Source: Chrysopilus asiliformis (Eukaryota; Arthropoda; Insecta; Diptera; Rhagionidae). Taken from it: a DNA stretch of 64,000 nt. Below are positions 1-12,000 of this stretch, piece after piece. Position 1 is the first letter of the stretch, and each line of letters starts with the position of its first letter. The notes under the pieces are model-generated. The model did not search any database. It saw nothing but the letters and a program-made list of their open reading frames with translations, and had not been told where the DNA came from. The stretch covers positions 47,232,184 through 47,296,183 of the forward strand of contig OZ035961.1 of assembly GCA_964034945.1 (NCBI GenBank), in the 5' to 3' direction. The position numbers and the translations under genes are program-made.

Positions 1-669
1 CCACAGCATAGCTGACGCCGCAAACTTGGTCTTTCTCCGTAAACAATTCGGAGCAAATGCCTCAGATTTATTGCATATAACAGTTTTCCGTCTTGAGTGG
101 GAGCGAGAACAAATTTGGATTCGTCACTCCAAATAACGCAATCCCACTGTCTTTGGGTCCAGTTTCTATGTTCTTTAGCAAAAAGAATACTTTTTTTCTT
201 TTGTTGGATGCTAAATAAGGGTTTTTCCTTTGCCTACAAGTACAAAAAAATCCAATCCTTAAAATATTGCATCCAGAACTTGGTTTTTATCTTATAACTT
301 TTATATCCCATTTTCTTTAAAGCTTTCCTACATGCCTCTGTATAGAGGACCTAAGCATTTGTCGTATTATCGGAAAAGATGCACACTGATTTTCTTTCAC
401 AATTTGTTTCCGGACATGTCGTTTTGTTGAAGCGAAGACACATCTTTAAAGTTTGACAGTGAATATTTGAATCTCTTTGGTGTCATGAGTGTCTTTGGAA
501 TTCAATCTAGAAAAACAGGCAAACAAAGCAATCTTATTATAATAATTTGCAGAATACAATGCATATATCCGGATTTTTTTTCTTGCCTTGAACTCTGACA
601 ACTAATTCACTGACGTACATAAAAAAAAAGAAAATTCCTTGCCTTTCTAACATTTGCGATGTAATATTA

Positions 670-1057
670 GTTGCGTTTTTTTTAATGTTCTAGAACACGG
701 AACGTTAAAAAACGATCCAAAGTGGGAAATTTCATTGAGTTCGAATGGCAACTAACTTCACGTTGGTTACATCAGTAGGCCGTTACTGCTATATTTTCTT
801 GATATAATCACGATTCGCTATCTCCCATGATTAAAACTATTTCGCTGTCGAACAGAACCAACAAACCACCAACACAAAATCCTCAATTGAGAATAAAATG
901 TCAGATTTATTATGTTGAAGTTAGCAGCATTTCATTACCGTACATTACCGTATAAAATTTCCCTCTGTTCCAAGCGTTGTTCGAGTTGAAAAGGTGGTGC
1001 AGGATTTTGTATGGAAAGCTTGTTCTGAACTGCTTCAGAACATTAAAAAAACGCAAC
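670..1057. mobile_element. TIR element (MITE), TATTA duplication
   Basis: Inverted ends beginning GTTGCGTTTTTTTTAATG and ending in the complement, ...AAAAAAACGCAAC, enclose 388 bp with no coding capacity. The 5 bases TATTA occur directly on both sides (665-669 and 1058-1062), which reads as a target-site duplication. A single similar terminus recurs near 16345-16373, so this is a family. The superfamily is not certain. Confidence 0.6.
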
Positions 1058-1312
1058 TATTATTGGAGTTTTACGTGTTTTTTACACCAAACCACATTTA
1101 TTTCTAAATTTTAACATTCGACATGCCAAGCAATTTGCTTTTTCTTACGCTAAATTCAGACGGCGAAATAAAATTATTGACCGTCAACCATAATCACGTT
1201 GAAGGCTTCTGCACAGCATTAGATTGCCGAAAAAACCATGAAAAGCACTATTAAACGTTAAATCTACGTTTACGCTATAGGCAAATAAAATAGCTTATAA
1301 AATAAAAATATT

Positions 1313-1519
1313 GGGCCTTATTATGAGTGTCAATTCACAATTGATAGTTGATAAATATCAGCTGAGTTGATAAATCGGTATTACGAATGTCAATCGGTGT
1401 CAACTTTGGTTGACAGCTATCAATAAAGTTGACACCGATTGACATTCGTAATACCGATGTATCAATTTTGTTGATAGGTATCAACTATCAATTGTAAATT
1501 GACACTCATAACAAGGACC
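1313..1519. mobile_element. Palindromic MITE, copy 1 of 2 (3-bp TSD ATT)
   Basis: A 207-bp near-perfect palindrome starting GGGCCTTATTATGA and ending in a degenerate complement (ACAAGGACC). ATT flanks both sides (1310-1312, 1520-1522). A second copy lies in the opposite orientation at 53035-53242 with its own 3-bp duplication TAT. Three-base duplications suggest a PIF/Harbinger-type or related enzyme, but no transposase is present. Confidence 0.75.
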
Positions 1520-1623
1520 ATTATTTTTTTTACAAAATCAAAAATATATCGATAACAAGTTAAAAAAAAAATTATGGTAAAATGCAAAAGTATAGAGAAT
1601 TTTAACATTTGATTTTTCTGTTA

Positions 1624-2094
1624 AGGCTAGTACTGTAACACAGCGAAACGAAAACGAAAAAATCTGGGCATTAATCGACTGCGAAAATTTTCGCTTTGGA
1701 GATTTTGGAGACATTTGAATTGTCATTTTGTGTTTGTGTTTCGTATGCTAAAAAAGGCATTTGTAGCAACGTTGTTTTATGTGAAAAATCTTGATTTCCC
1801 AAGAAAATATATCAAATCACAATCAGCTGGTTTGAACTGTCATTATTTCGTGCGAAAAGAATGCCTCAGGGCGTTCTTTTCAGATGCGAAAAATGTGGAG
1901 AAATTGTGTCTGACATCTCTTGGTGAAAAGCTAAAGCCGATCAAACCAGCTGATTTTTTCTCCAAAAATTTTTTCGTTTTCGCTGGTGCACAGTACTACT
2001 TTTGCGAACGAAATTTCGCACAGCGAAATTTTTTTGGAATTTTATATGGGATTTGACATTTCGTTTTCGTTTCGCTGTGTTACAGTACTAGCCT
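1624..2094. mobile_element. PIF/Harbinger-type MITE (TSD TTA)
   Basis: The ends AGGCTAGTACTGTAACACAG and its complement delimit 471 bp; the inverted match continues for about 35 bp. TTA stands on both sides (1621-1623, 2095-2097), the usual target duplication of PIF/Harbinger elements. The short open frames inside are not supported as genes. Confidence 0.75.
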
Positions 2095-2389
2095 TTAACT
2101 GGAAAAATTTATTTTTTAAATTTTTAATGAAAATATCTCAAAGACAAAATTATGGCGAGAAGCCTCATTGGTCGAGAAGCCTCAATCGCAATCGTTAATC
2201 TGAATTGGACTTTAGGGTTGTCCCATTCCAGGACCAAACACTTCTGTAGGAATTTACGGGAACTATTAGTTTTATGTTTAAAGGGGTGTCCCCCCACTTC
2301 CTCGTCTTGCCTGTATTTTACAGTTTCGTTCAGTCCCATGTTCATGCCCAATCTGTGTGTAAACATAGTCTTACAGATTGATCGACTAA

Positions 2390-2645
2390 AGCTCGATCCA
2401 GACTACACGATGTACGGGGTACGAGGTTGGCACGTACCCCGAACATCGAGTGTTTGGATTGGATGGGAAATTTGCACATGGTTTCACCTAGTGAGTAAAA
2501 TCAGAAGCTGTTTGATTATCCTCGTACGTGGTAACCGCGTACACGAATGAGCAAAACCCTGTGCAGTGTGGATGCAGTTCCATGTACGAGGAAACCAAAA
2601 ACCTCGTATCTCGTACCCCGTACATCGTGTAGTCTGGATCGAGCT
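2390..2645. mobile_element. PIF/Harbinger-type MITE (TSD TAA)
   Basis: Inverted ends AGCTCGATCCAGACTACACG with about 38 bp of match enclose 256 bp; TAA flanks both sides (2387-2389, 2646-2648). The inner parts repeat the GTACGGGG/CCCCGTAC motif several times. It is non-coding; the open frames crossing it are by-products of the palindrome. Confidence 0.75.
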
Positions 2646-3639
2646 TAAGAGACAGACATTTTTGCAATAATGCTCCAATTGACTCAAGAGTGCTCGGAAA
2701 ATGTTTGTTAGGCAAAATTAAGAGGTCGAAATTTTTCATGAATACAATACTTTATTATAATTCGTATAAGTAAAAAATTAAAGGGCGAATGCTGCATAAT
2801 TTGAATTTAGTACTCTCGCGCACTTGATCGTCAAATGTAAACCTAGCATATGGAAATCGCCAACTTTTCGATAGAAAAAATGTTACAACACACTAATTAT
2901 GTTGAGTAATTTCCAAGGGCAAACATTTTATGACAAAAGCAAAAAATATTGAATGGAATGCATATTCCTTCAAAACTTGTTTACATTTTGATAATTCCAG
3001 TGTACTCATTTTATCATAATCCCAAGAACCTACTTTTAGAAAGCTACATCAAACCAATAAAATATAGCATAACGAGTGGTTGTCATTTATGTCTATAAAT
3101 AGAAATTTCATAGCCCATGTTAATGATGGAGTCTCCATATGAAAATTCAGAAGCAGTTACCTCGCACTCCCAATCATTTTTTTTTTGCAATTAGTACTGT
3201 TTTGTTAGTGGTAAGTCACAAAATTATGCTTACCCAAGTACGGGTGGCATGCTACTTGTATAAAAAAAACTGCTGTTGTAAATTTATTAGTCCAGACAAC
3301 TTTGGGCTAAAAGTAGACCATTATCATTGAACAAATTAATTTCTGTTTTTCCAGGTACATTTTTAATAAATTTGAAAGTTTCTATTCTTAATTCATTATT
3401 TATACAATTTAAAATACATTAAATACCTTTTTTCAAACCAGAAATGCTCGCGAAAATGTTTACACACCCCTTGCCGAAAACACTCTGGTATTAATCACCA
3501 ATATGTAGTGAGACAGATGTGCAAATTGGCTTGCACGAAATACCCTAAATACGACCAAAACTAGAGAGGCTGTAACCCCCTGCAGAAAAATGATTTAGGG
3601 CGGTTTTCACAATGTCAAGGTTTCCTTCTTACTTTCTTT

Positions 3640-4165
3640 TCCCGTCGCGGGGCGGGATCAGCTTTCGCTGTTCATCGAATTATAAGTGCCTTCTTCAGAC
3701 TCTCCTCTTCCATTATCTTTGTTTGTATAGACCTTATTGCTCTGTCCACAGCGTTTCAATTCTCTTCGGACTTTAACATCTCTGCTACTATATTTTCTGC
3801 CTTTATACTGGTCCCGATGGTGGCCTCCATGCTTGCTTTTTCTGTTGCAAATCTCGTTGCAAATCTCGGGCAATGGAACAGCATATGCTCTTGATATTCC
3901 ATCAGGCCTCCGTCCACCGAAACGATGCAAATATTTTCGATAACCACCATGTCCGGTTAAGAATTGTGTCAGGTTAAAATTGACCTCCCCATGTTTTCGG
4001 TTCAACCATTGTGTAATATTTAGAATAACTTTATAGGTGCAGCGACCATTCTTCGCTCGTTCCCATTGTTCCTGCCACCGCTTTATGGACTCTTCTTGTT
4101 CTGGGCTTCGACTTTCGTTTTGATCCAATTGTAGGTTCGCTTGCTTTGCTTCGTGTGTTGTGAAA
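3640..4165 (-). pseudogene. R1-like LINE, 3' part of the ORF2 remnant
   Basis: Reading on the minus strand gives the C-terminal part of an R1/I-type non-LTR reverse transcriptase protein: a WQEQWERA...RCTYKVI segment, then HGEVNFNLTQFLTGHGGYRK, followed in another frame by the segment containing HMLFHCPRF, which corresponds to the terminal zinc-binding region of these proteins. The frame change makes it inactive. It is the continuation of the reverse transcriptase at 6970-7930; the two parts are separated by a mariner insertion. The exact 3' end of the LINE was not located. Confidence 0.7.
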
Positions 4166-4505
4166 AACTGGTTATACATTTATGGTACAAAGTATTGTCC
4201 ATCGCTAGCCACTACCTTTTCCCATCTTTCTGGTAGCATATGGATTCCGCGGCGAAAAAAGGACTCGTCCTTTGAGGCGATCCATGGATCAACCCAATTT
4301 TTGCATTGGTCGTATGAAGTGCTGCTCAGCCAGGCCATGCGTCATCGATCGGAAGAGATGGTAGTCGGACGGACCAATGTCTGGGCTATACGACGGGTGG
4401 AGTAGGGTTTCCCATTTGAAGTAGGTTTTCACAGGCTGAGCAACATGAGGCCGAGCATTGTCGTGCTGCAAAATAACTTTGTCATGTCTTTCGACATATT
4501 GCGGC

Positions 4506-6150
4506 TAGGGATGCCAACGATACCTCGATGTTTGCAAAACATCGAGGTATCGTTGAAAAATATCGAGTTTTAGCCTCGATGTTGAACAGGCCGATATATC
4601 GAGGTATCGATATTGTTATCCACGATGTTAGAACATTACTCTTCATAAAATTAGTAGAGAAACTAATTTTAGGACTAATGGTGGATCTCCATTACTGAAG
4701 CATTCGACGTGTGCAAAAAATTGCATATAAATAGAAAGAAACAAATCTCTGTAATTGTCAGTGAGAAAGACAGAAGGCGAACGCGATGTTTTTATAGGTA
4801 GTTTTATAGGATATACGTCATAGGAATTTGAACCTTATTCCATGACCACAACACTCAACTTTCAAACATTAGCTAGACTTTAAAAAAATCTCCCAACCGT
4901 GTGACAGTTGACATCGTCTTTAAATATTGTAATAAAATGGATTCGGATAGCAAAAAATTACTAATCGATATAATTTTCGATGAAGATAGCACAAGTGACA
5001 GTGACAATGAAGACCGTGTCGTAAAAAAAAGATAAAGTTCTGGGTTCATGAATATTACAAGGATCGGGACATAAATGGGGCATTTGTGAGCGTTTTTGGA
5101 GCATTACGTTGTATACGCGATCCGAGTTTCTTCTGCAAATATTTGCGAATGACGGCCACACTATTTGAAGAGCTTCTCCAAATGGTTGGGCCATTAATTG
5201 AGAAGCAAGTAGTGATTCGCGAACCACTATGCATAATTTTACAGCAGTCAAACAAGAAATGTTAAAACACAACTTAAATGTATTGGACTTCACTATTTGT
5301 TTACGGAGAATGTGTGAGTTTAATTTTATAGTTGCACACGGTCTTTATAGCAAAAGTTAAAGTCGTTCAACTTCATCTACAAACGCGACATCTGGCGACG
5401 TATTGCATTTTTTTTTGCACACGTTGTTCTCTCTCTTTTTTACGAAGGCCTTTTTACGTAAGTGTGTCTCTATATTTTTGCACACGTCGAATGCTTCAGT
5501 AATGGAGATCAACCATAAAGGGACTAGTTTAATAGCCACTCTACTTAAAAATTTGTTTAAATTTCCTTTGGTATCAATTTTCGGTTTCATCTTTCTACAA
5601 GATTTCGCAAAAAATACCAGAGCTAGCCATGAATTTTTAGACGTTTGGTCCTGATGTGGAAATCCGTTAACTGGAAGTAACCAAAACGGCGGCTTTTTAA
5701 AAACTATGCGGTTTTTTGCGATTTATTCCGAAACTAACCATTTTCCAGTAGTCTTATGTATTACAAAACTTGGAGACAATAAAATTTGCTACATTTATGT
5801 CTTTTACTAGAACTCCGTTATGAAGATATACCGGTATTTAAAAAAAAAATAGTTTTTTGCGAATATCTCAAAAACTAACGGGTTTTTGGTGGTTCAACAT
5901 ATAAGAAGAATTAAAACCGTGTTAATTCTACCTGGGTGCACTCCACTCACAGTAGAGCATCCGCCAGCTGGGTAAATTATTTATTAAATTTAACTTTTTC
6001 AAAACATCGGGAAAACATCGAGGTATCGATGTTTGTAGATGAAGTCGAGGTATCGATGTTTTCAGGACGATGTTTTTTGACATCGATGTCGCCTTAAAAA
6101 AACATCGATTTTCGATATATCGAGGTTTTATAAACGATGTTGCATCCCTA
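4506..6150. mobile_element. hAT-type element inserted in mariner (8-bp TSD)
   Basis: The ends TAGGGATGCCAAC and GTTGCATCCCTA are inverted repeats, and the 8 bases ATTGCGGC are present on both sides (4498-4505 and 6151-6158). Joining the flanks restores the mariner reading. An 8-bp duplication and TAGGGATG-type ends are typical of hAT elements. The terminal 60-150 bp are rich in interspersed ATCGAGGTATCG motifs. The interior holds no hAT transposase; it holds a Harbinger-like fragment (4937-5275) and a diverged copy of the dispersed family seen at 59281. Confidence 0.85.
4937..5275 (+). pseudogene. Harbinger-like transposase N-terminal remnant
   Basis: From the ATG at 4937 an acidic leader (DSDSKKLLIDIIFDEDS) is followed, after a one-base frame slip in an A-run near 5030, by WVHEYYKDRDINGAFVSVFG and then RMTATLFEELLQMVGPLIEK. 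This pattern (RD..G.F..., then RM....F..LL..V.PLI.K) is the start of PIF/Harbinger DDE nucleases. No catalytic core follows. It lies inside an element whose ends and target duplication look like hAT, so it may be a nested or captured fragment. Confidence 0.55.
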
Positions 6151-6969
6151 ATTGCGGCCGTTTTTCTTTCAGTGCGCGGCTTAAACGCATCAATTGTGTT
6201 CTGTAGCGAGCTCATTTGATTGATTCGTTAGGTTGGAGCAACTCATAATACACTACATCCAGCTGGTCCCACCAAATACAGAGCATAAGCCTTTGATGTT
6301 GATGGTTGCCCGGGCTTAACCCATGATTTTTTACGTTTTAGGTTGTCATAGTGGATCCACTTTTCGTCGTCAGTTACTATACGGTGCAAAAAATCCTTTC
6401 GTTTGTGCCGTTTGTCGCACGTGAAAAAACGACGCTCGATATCTCTTGGTTTCAATTTATATAGCACCCAATTCCCTGAATCATTCCCAAGTTATGTAAA
6501 CGTTTGGCAATAGTTGAGCGATCAACCCCCAATGATTCTGCAAGTTCTTCTTGCGTTTGCCAAGAATCTTCATCGAGCAATGCTTCTAACTCAGCGTTCT
6601 GAAACTTTTTTGGCTGTCTGGGTCGATCTTTGTCTTCCAAGTCAAAATCACCACTTTTGAACTGTGCAAACCACTTCCGGCACATTTGTTCTGCTAGATC
6701 ATGGTCACCATAAACTTCCTGTAAAATACGATGACTTTCGGCAGCACTCTTCTTCATATTGAAGTAATGGAGTAAAACTCCCCGCAAAAACACTTTATTC
6801 GGTACAAAACTCGACATATTTGATGAAGTAGAAAGTATTTTATTTTTCACTTCAACTAAATGATAAATACCACAAATTAAGGGTCAATGATAGTACCTTT
6901 CCAATGAATATTTAGAAAATGGGAAAAATGAATAAAAAAATAGTTACATTATTTTTTGTAAAACGCTAC

Positions 6970-7930
6970 GAATTAATTCACATCCCCAATAGCATTTGCC
7001 CATATTCGTGCAGCGTACAAGATGATGGAGCTGACTACTCTAGAGACGAGTAGACTTCTGATATGTAGTGGACCTCCAATATTGGGCATCATCCTTGTAA
7101 GAGTGTTGCTGACAATTGATGCCTTTTCCGCTATGTATTTTAAGTGAGGTTTAAAATTGAGTTTTCGCTCAATCATAACCCCCGTATTTGAGAGCATCTT
7201 TGAACCTGATTATATGTTATCCAACATTTACGCCTATCGGTTCTCGTTTCCGACGTTTGCTGATCAGCACAGCTTCAGTTTTCTGTTCTGCTAGTTCGAG
7301 TCCAGCAGTCTCAAGCCATTGTTTTATTGGAATCATCGTTTCATTAACATGGATCTCCAGGTCATCTATGTAGCGTGCTACTACAATAACTGCGATGCCG
7401 TCAGCAAAGCCTACGATATTAACTCCCCGGATACATTAAGCTTTAATAATCCATTGTACATGACGTTCCACAATAAGGGTTCAATGACAGAGCCCTGCGG
7501 AACTCCTGCTGTAACTTTATACACTTTTGGGCCATCATCAGTGTCGTAGTTAATTTCCGTGAGGTAGCTTGTTAGCATCCTCAGTAAATAGTCGGGAATA
7601 CTAAGTTCGTATAACGAACTCATTATTTGGTCCCATTTGGCTGAGTTAAAAGCGTTTCTGACATCCAATGTTACCACTGCGCAGTATTTTTACGAAGTGC
7701 CTTTTCTCTAAATAGGCCGTCTTGCGAGATCCATTATCATGTTGATAGCGGCAGTTGCAGATCGTGTTTTCCGGAATCCAAATTGGTTGTCTGACAAACC
7801 ATTCGTTTCCTCAATTATGGAAAGTAGTCTATTGTAGACGATTCGCTCTAGCAGTGCTATATGGCCTTTTTCTGCACAGCCCTTATCTGTCATAGGAACT
7901 CTAACAAACTCTCGCTCTGTGTCCAAATTC
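6970..7930 (-). pseudogene. R1-like LINE reverse transcriptase remnant
   Basis: Minus-strand reading gives three frame-shifted blocks of one reverse transcriptase. 7926-7708 contains ERIVYNRL and LSDNQFGFRKTRSATAAI. 7677-7411 contains VTLDVRNAFNSAKWDQI and AGVPQGSVIEPLLWN. 7197-6973 contains GVMIERKLNFKPHLKYIAEK. These match the fingers/palm/thumb order of R1- and I-related non-LTR elements. The catalytic YADD-type block is in the disrupted stretch between the second and third pieces. Upstream sequence to about 8270 may be more of the same element but is not readable as a known domain. The 3' part is at 3640-4165, beyond the mariner insertion. Confidence 0.75.
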
Positions 7931-9296
7931 GAAGCATTTGAAACACCTTAATGCCACTTTTGCCCTAAGTCGGCAGATAACCCATCCGACTCGGATTTTT
8001 CCGGCCGCTAGTGCCTACTTCCATTGGAAGGGTTGTTGTGACTGTTTGTGTATTACCATATACCTTTCTATGTCTTTTTATGGCAAACTCGGGTATTTCC
8101 AGCTGATCCACCAGTCCCGTGCATATTTCCGCTTTCGTGGTCACCCACCCCGTCAAAGTCTTTTGACTCTATTAGTGTCTCGTCCCTTCGCATTTTAATT
8201 TCCGCTTGCTCGCCCAGAGATTTCTCTACTTGGCGGTGAAAATCATTGTTTCCTGGGAATTGCACCTTTTCTTACATTTTAAAAAAATTGTATGTACACA
8301 TAAATTGTGGTAGTTTATTTTTTAATAAAACCAAATTAAAATTTATTTTTTACTTCCTTATGTACATAAACAGCAACAAATATGAATTCTTACAACTTAT
8401 TTCTTTTATCCCGAAGCCAGACTAGCAACGAAAGAATATCGACTTCTTCGACTCGAAACAATTTTGAAAAAGGAATGTGTATACTTTGGATCAAACTCTT
8501 AATCTTGCAAAACGCTTTGTGAAACCTGCATTTAAGGGGAAGAGGCTAAAAAAGGAGATTTTTTGTGCAATAATTTAGTTCGTTTCTAAAATTTTTAAAA
8601 TATTTGATTGAACCGAATGTCCAATCAGCGAGAGAAATGTAACGCGCAATTTTAATTTCAAACAAAAAAAAAATCGTTAAAAAAATCGTAAAATACCAAA
8701 CTTTTTATCACTTGAAAAAAAAATTTAATTTTTGGGGGAAAAACAACTTTTTATTGAATGCAATAACAATTATTTAAATTAATGTTTTTACGAAAGTTGA
8801 GGTTCACATAAAATGATTGTTCATTTTCTAGCTAATGCACTTTGAATCAATTGTTTCTCTCTCTTTCCCGCCAATGGGCAACTCGATTGGCGAGACGCTA
8901 TGATTCACAACACGGGCCATTTTGCAAATATTTTACAATATAAATTTTTTTTACATCTGCAAATAGCCAGTCCAAATATTGTAAAAGTATTAGAAACCTC
9001 AACTGCATTATTATCAACCATAAAAATTTCCTTTTTTCGCCTCCTAAACCAGGTTTCCCCCAAAATGAAAAAAACAATGACTTTACAGTGCCAAAAAGAA
9101 TTAATTTATAGATAGAATACGAGAAGCAACATTACGAGTTGACGATTTCTTATATACATACATGAAAACACCTAAATTTTTTTGACCGCTACAAAGTCAA
9201 TTCTGATAATACTTTTACATTAATTTAATGAAATGTGCGAAATCGATAAGCAAACACACAACAGCTTCCTACTTTAATAACAAATTGATGTTAATT

Positions 9297-10478
9297 TTAA
9301 TTCTCCTTCTTCATTCGTGTCGAAGTCATACGATAAATGATTGAATCTCTGCCGGGATCCATTGTGGCGATAGAGTATGAAATAGCCAACAAGGAAAAGG
9401 CAAATACCACCCCAAACCAAAGAATGATATTGAAAATAACAGGATAGTTTTCAGAATACTTTTTTGCCAGGTTTAGATCCTGAAAAAAACTTGTCAAAAC
9501 TTTTACAGATTATTAAAAATTTAACTTTACCTTGTCTTTTTGCTCAGCCTGGCGTTTGGTGCGCGAGTAGTTATCCTTAAATGTAACAACAACAGATAAG
9601 AGATTATTTTCGTAGGCTTTTGAAGCTGCTTCCGATAAATTTTCAACTGCTTCAGAAATTAACTTCAAAGCATCCGTCATAGCAGACGATTTTTCACCAT
9701 GAGCGAAAGCGATAGGCGACATGGATAGGCGAATCGTAAACAAGGTTGGAAGCTTATCCAATGTTATAAATTTGTCGGCTAAGGATTTAAGTACAGCAAT
9801 TTGTTGAAGGAAAAGCTTATCTTCCGTATGAAGATCAGGCTTTAAAGTCCCGGTAGTTTTCACGTTCGATGGTACGGTGATTTGTCCCAGAATATCAGAG
9901 TACGTTAACAGCTAAATATTTGGTAAATTTAAAGAAAATTAATTAAATTATATAAGACCATACCGCATCAGTTCCTTGATTTAAATCAATGTCGACAACT
10001 GGGGAATTTTGTTCTTCCAAGTTAGAAGATAGCATATTAAAGGTATCTTGGATTGAGTCACCGACCAAAGTGAAAGACTTGGATTTGGTAGAAGTGTGAA
10101 CATTTTCGACACCCTCAATAACAACGGCTACGACTCCTTTTGCGACATTGAAGGGATCTCGGACGTACAAGCCCGACCAGTAAGAATTGTGGAGCACCGA
10201 ATGACCCAAAGAAGCAGCCAACACATCTCCCACTGAATCTGTCTCTAATTTCTCGTTTCCCTTAAAATCAAGCGATGATGGCGATTTTAAAATAGAAAAT
10301 TCTCCCAAGGCGTGGACTGAAAGAGTTTGATAAATTATAGATTTTTTGATAAGGGCAATTCTTCATTTTATATGTGAAAATTTGTAGCGGTAGTAATTCT
10401 ATTTATTTATTTAAAAATTATTTATCACTCACCCGCCAATAGAAGCGAAGGAAAAATTAGCAAAATTCTGGACATCAT
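9297..10478 (-). CDS. VhaM8.9: V-ATPase accessory protein 2 (renin receptor homologue)
   Basis: Four exons on the minus strand (10478-10433, 10316-9964, 9911-9531, 9479-9297) join in frame to about 320 aa; all introns are GT-AG and phases agree. The product is a type I membrane protein: an N-terminal signal sequence (MMSRILLIFPSLLLA), a lumenal ectodomain, one membrane span near the C-terminus (IILWFGVVFAFSLLAISYSI) and the family tail MDPGRDSIIYRM. The segment ENYPVIFNIILW before the span is characteristic of ATP6AP2. The family assists assembly and acidification by the V-ATPase and takes part in Wnt/planar-polarity signalling; length fits the fly protein (vertebrate ~350 aa). Of two tandem ATGs, the upstream one was taken. 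The C-terminal lysines (MKKEN) are compatible with an ER-retrieval type signal. Assignment is secure; function is from family knowledge. Confidence 0.93.
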
Positions 10479-10708
10479 TATACTATTTTTTCCAAAAATC
10501 GATGTCATATGACCAAGTTACAATTTTTCACCAAATTTTCTTGCTAGTGACTTTTCACGTGACGTTGGGGGTACCTGATGTAAGTATCTGGCAGTACCAG
10601 ACAGTACAACAAAAGGCACATTCGCGTAGAGAGCCTGTTATCTATAGAGAACTTATAATCTAGAGAGTGGACAATGGGACAGAGAAAACGGACTTTCAAT
10701 AACTTATG

Positions 10709-11357
10709 GCAATGATTACCTAATATAGATGGGAAGTAAACGGAAGTTTCCGTTTACCTACGGCAGAGAAAAGAGATGCGCGATAAAAAAAAGTCACCGA
10801 GCAACACCATCTTTCCCTTTTTTTCCTTCATGTCATATGGAGTTAAAGAAAAAACAAGAAACTTGTCGTTTAGTCAGGGCTAAACCAATCGAGATTTTCA
10901 TATCCTTATAGCAGTCAAAAACTTGTATTATATTTACACAACCCTTGCACTAACACCATCATGCTTCCGACAGCGGCCTGACAGCTCACGAAAATTTTCA
11001 AGCAAATTATAACACTTTTTTAGTATTTAAATCGCGAAATACACTAAAAATCAACGAAATTAACACGAAAACTAAATTTTCCACCGAAATTGGTGGTTTG
11101 TTTTGATTTTTAACTAACTGACTGCTGAGAATCAAATTTGTGTATTGCCATTGTGCAATATTTTTATGGTTTTTTCGAGGCGCATTACAACTAATTACGC
11201 ATTACAACTGAGATGTGGGAACACTTGAGATGAGGCCGCACACATAAATAACTCAGTATTCACACAGAAATTGAAACCGCCAGCATGTCGCTAGTTGTCC
11301 CTCTCTCAAACCAAATATTTTAGGAGAACTTTCTTATCTATATTAGGTAATCATTGC
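10709..11357. mobile_element. TIR element upstream of VhaM8.9
   Basis: The 22-bp inverted ends GCAATGATTACCTAATATAG.. enclose 649 bp. TTATG lies on both sides (10704-10708, 11358-11362); because of the symmetric base at the junction it can also be read as a 7-bp duplication CTTATGG around ends CAATGATTACC, which would suit a hAT-like element with one changed base. Non-coding. It lies about 230 bp upstream of the VhaM8.9 start, so it may contribute to its promoter region. Confidence 0.6.
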
Positions 11358-11484
11358 TTATGGTGAGTCAAAAGTTGGTGATTCACCAATTTCTCGCCCT
11401 TCCTACATCTCGCCCTTCTTGCCCTCGTTTGGCCATGACGTGAATCAAAAAACTTATCATGTGAATCCGGACATTCTAACGAGT

Positions 11485-11960
11485 ACGAGCATTGGAAAAT
11501 TCCATGAATACTGATGAGCATGAGTATTTCACAAATTTTGATTGCTCGTGCTCAGGAGTGTTCATGCGTGTTTTGTGAGCACTCATGAACACATCAGAAA
11601 TTTTGTTAATTCCTTCAACGATTCGAAACAATGGATTGGATTGGGATGGTTGCTGTAAGTATAAGGAAGTCAGGATGAGGAGGATGAATGAAAAGGGGTG
11701 CAAGAAGCGGGTGGTGGAAAAGAGGACCCAAAAATTTTCCCGTTTCCCATTCCCACATACTACCCACCGTTCGCACACCACGCAATTAGCAAAGAAAAAA
11801 ATGAGTTACTCATGAGCAAAACTATTTACGTATCTCAGACGACTCATGAGCAATTCAATTACTCGCAGTCAAATCAAATGCTCATAGTCACGATTAATTA
11901 TGAGCAGTGAGTCGTTAGAAAACTCATGAGTCATATATGTGCACTCATGAGTAAGCATGT
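11485..11960. repeat. Cluster of ACTCATGAG-type palindromes
   Basis: About ten degenerate copies of the 8-mer CTCATGAG or ACTCATGA occur irregularly over 470 bp, interspersed with GAGCA/TGCTC words. There is no fixed period. No coding frame is convincing. It could be a decayed palindromic repeat or a cluster of a dyad-symmetric binding site. Confidence 0.4.
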
Positions 11961-12000
11961 CCTGTTTGAATTGATAAAAAATTCCGGCTAAAATGAACTT

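Larger units (their letters stand above)
4160..6960 (-). mobile_element. mariner transposon, broken and interrupted
   Basis: The minus strand carries a mariner transposase in pieces. 6850-6452 gives the N-terminal helix-turn-helix half (FLRGVLLHYFNMKKSAAESH, then EELAESLGVDRSTIAKRLHN). 6467-6243, in another frame, contains the first catalytic aspartate in IVTDDEKWIHYDN. After a 1.65-kb insertion, 4471-4178 gives HDNARPH and YSPDIGPSDYHLF, the second and third catalytic aspartates, and ends in the typical GIHMLPERWEKVVASDGQYF. Frameshifts and the insertion make it dead. The terminal repeats were not located with confidence, so the outer limits are approximate. It sits inside the R1-like LINE. 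Confidence 0.8.

Noticed and set aside
2152..2739. Several 60-130 aa open frames on both strands
   Set aside because: They overlap a TAA-flanked palindromic MITE and encode its inverted repeats; no protein-like conservation pattern.
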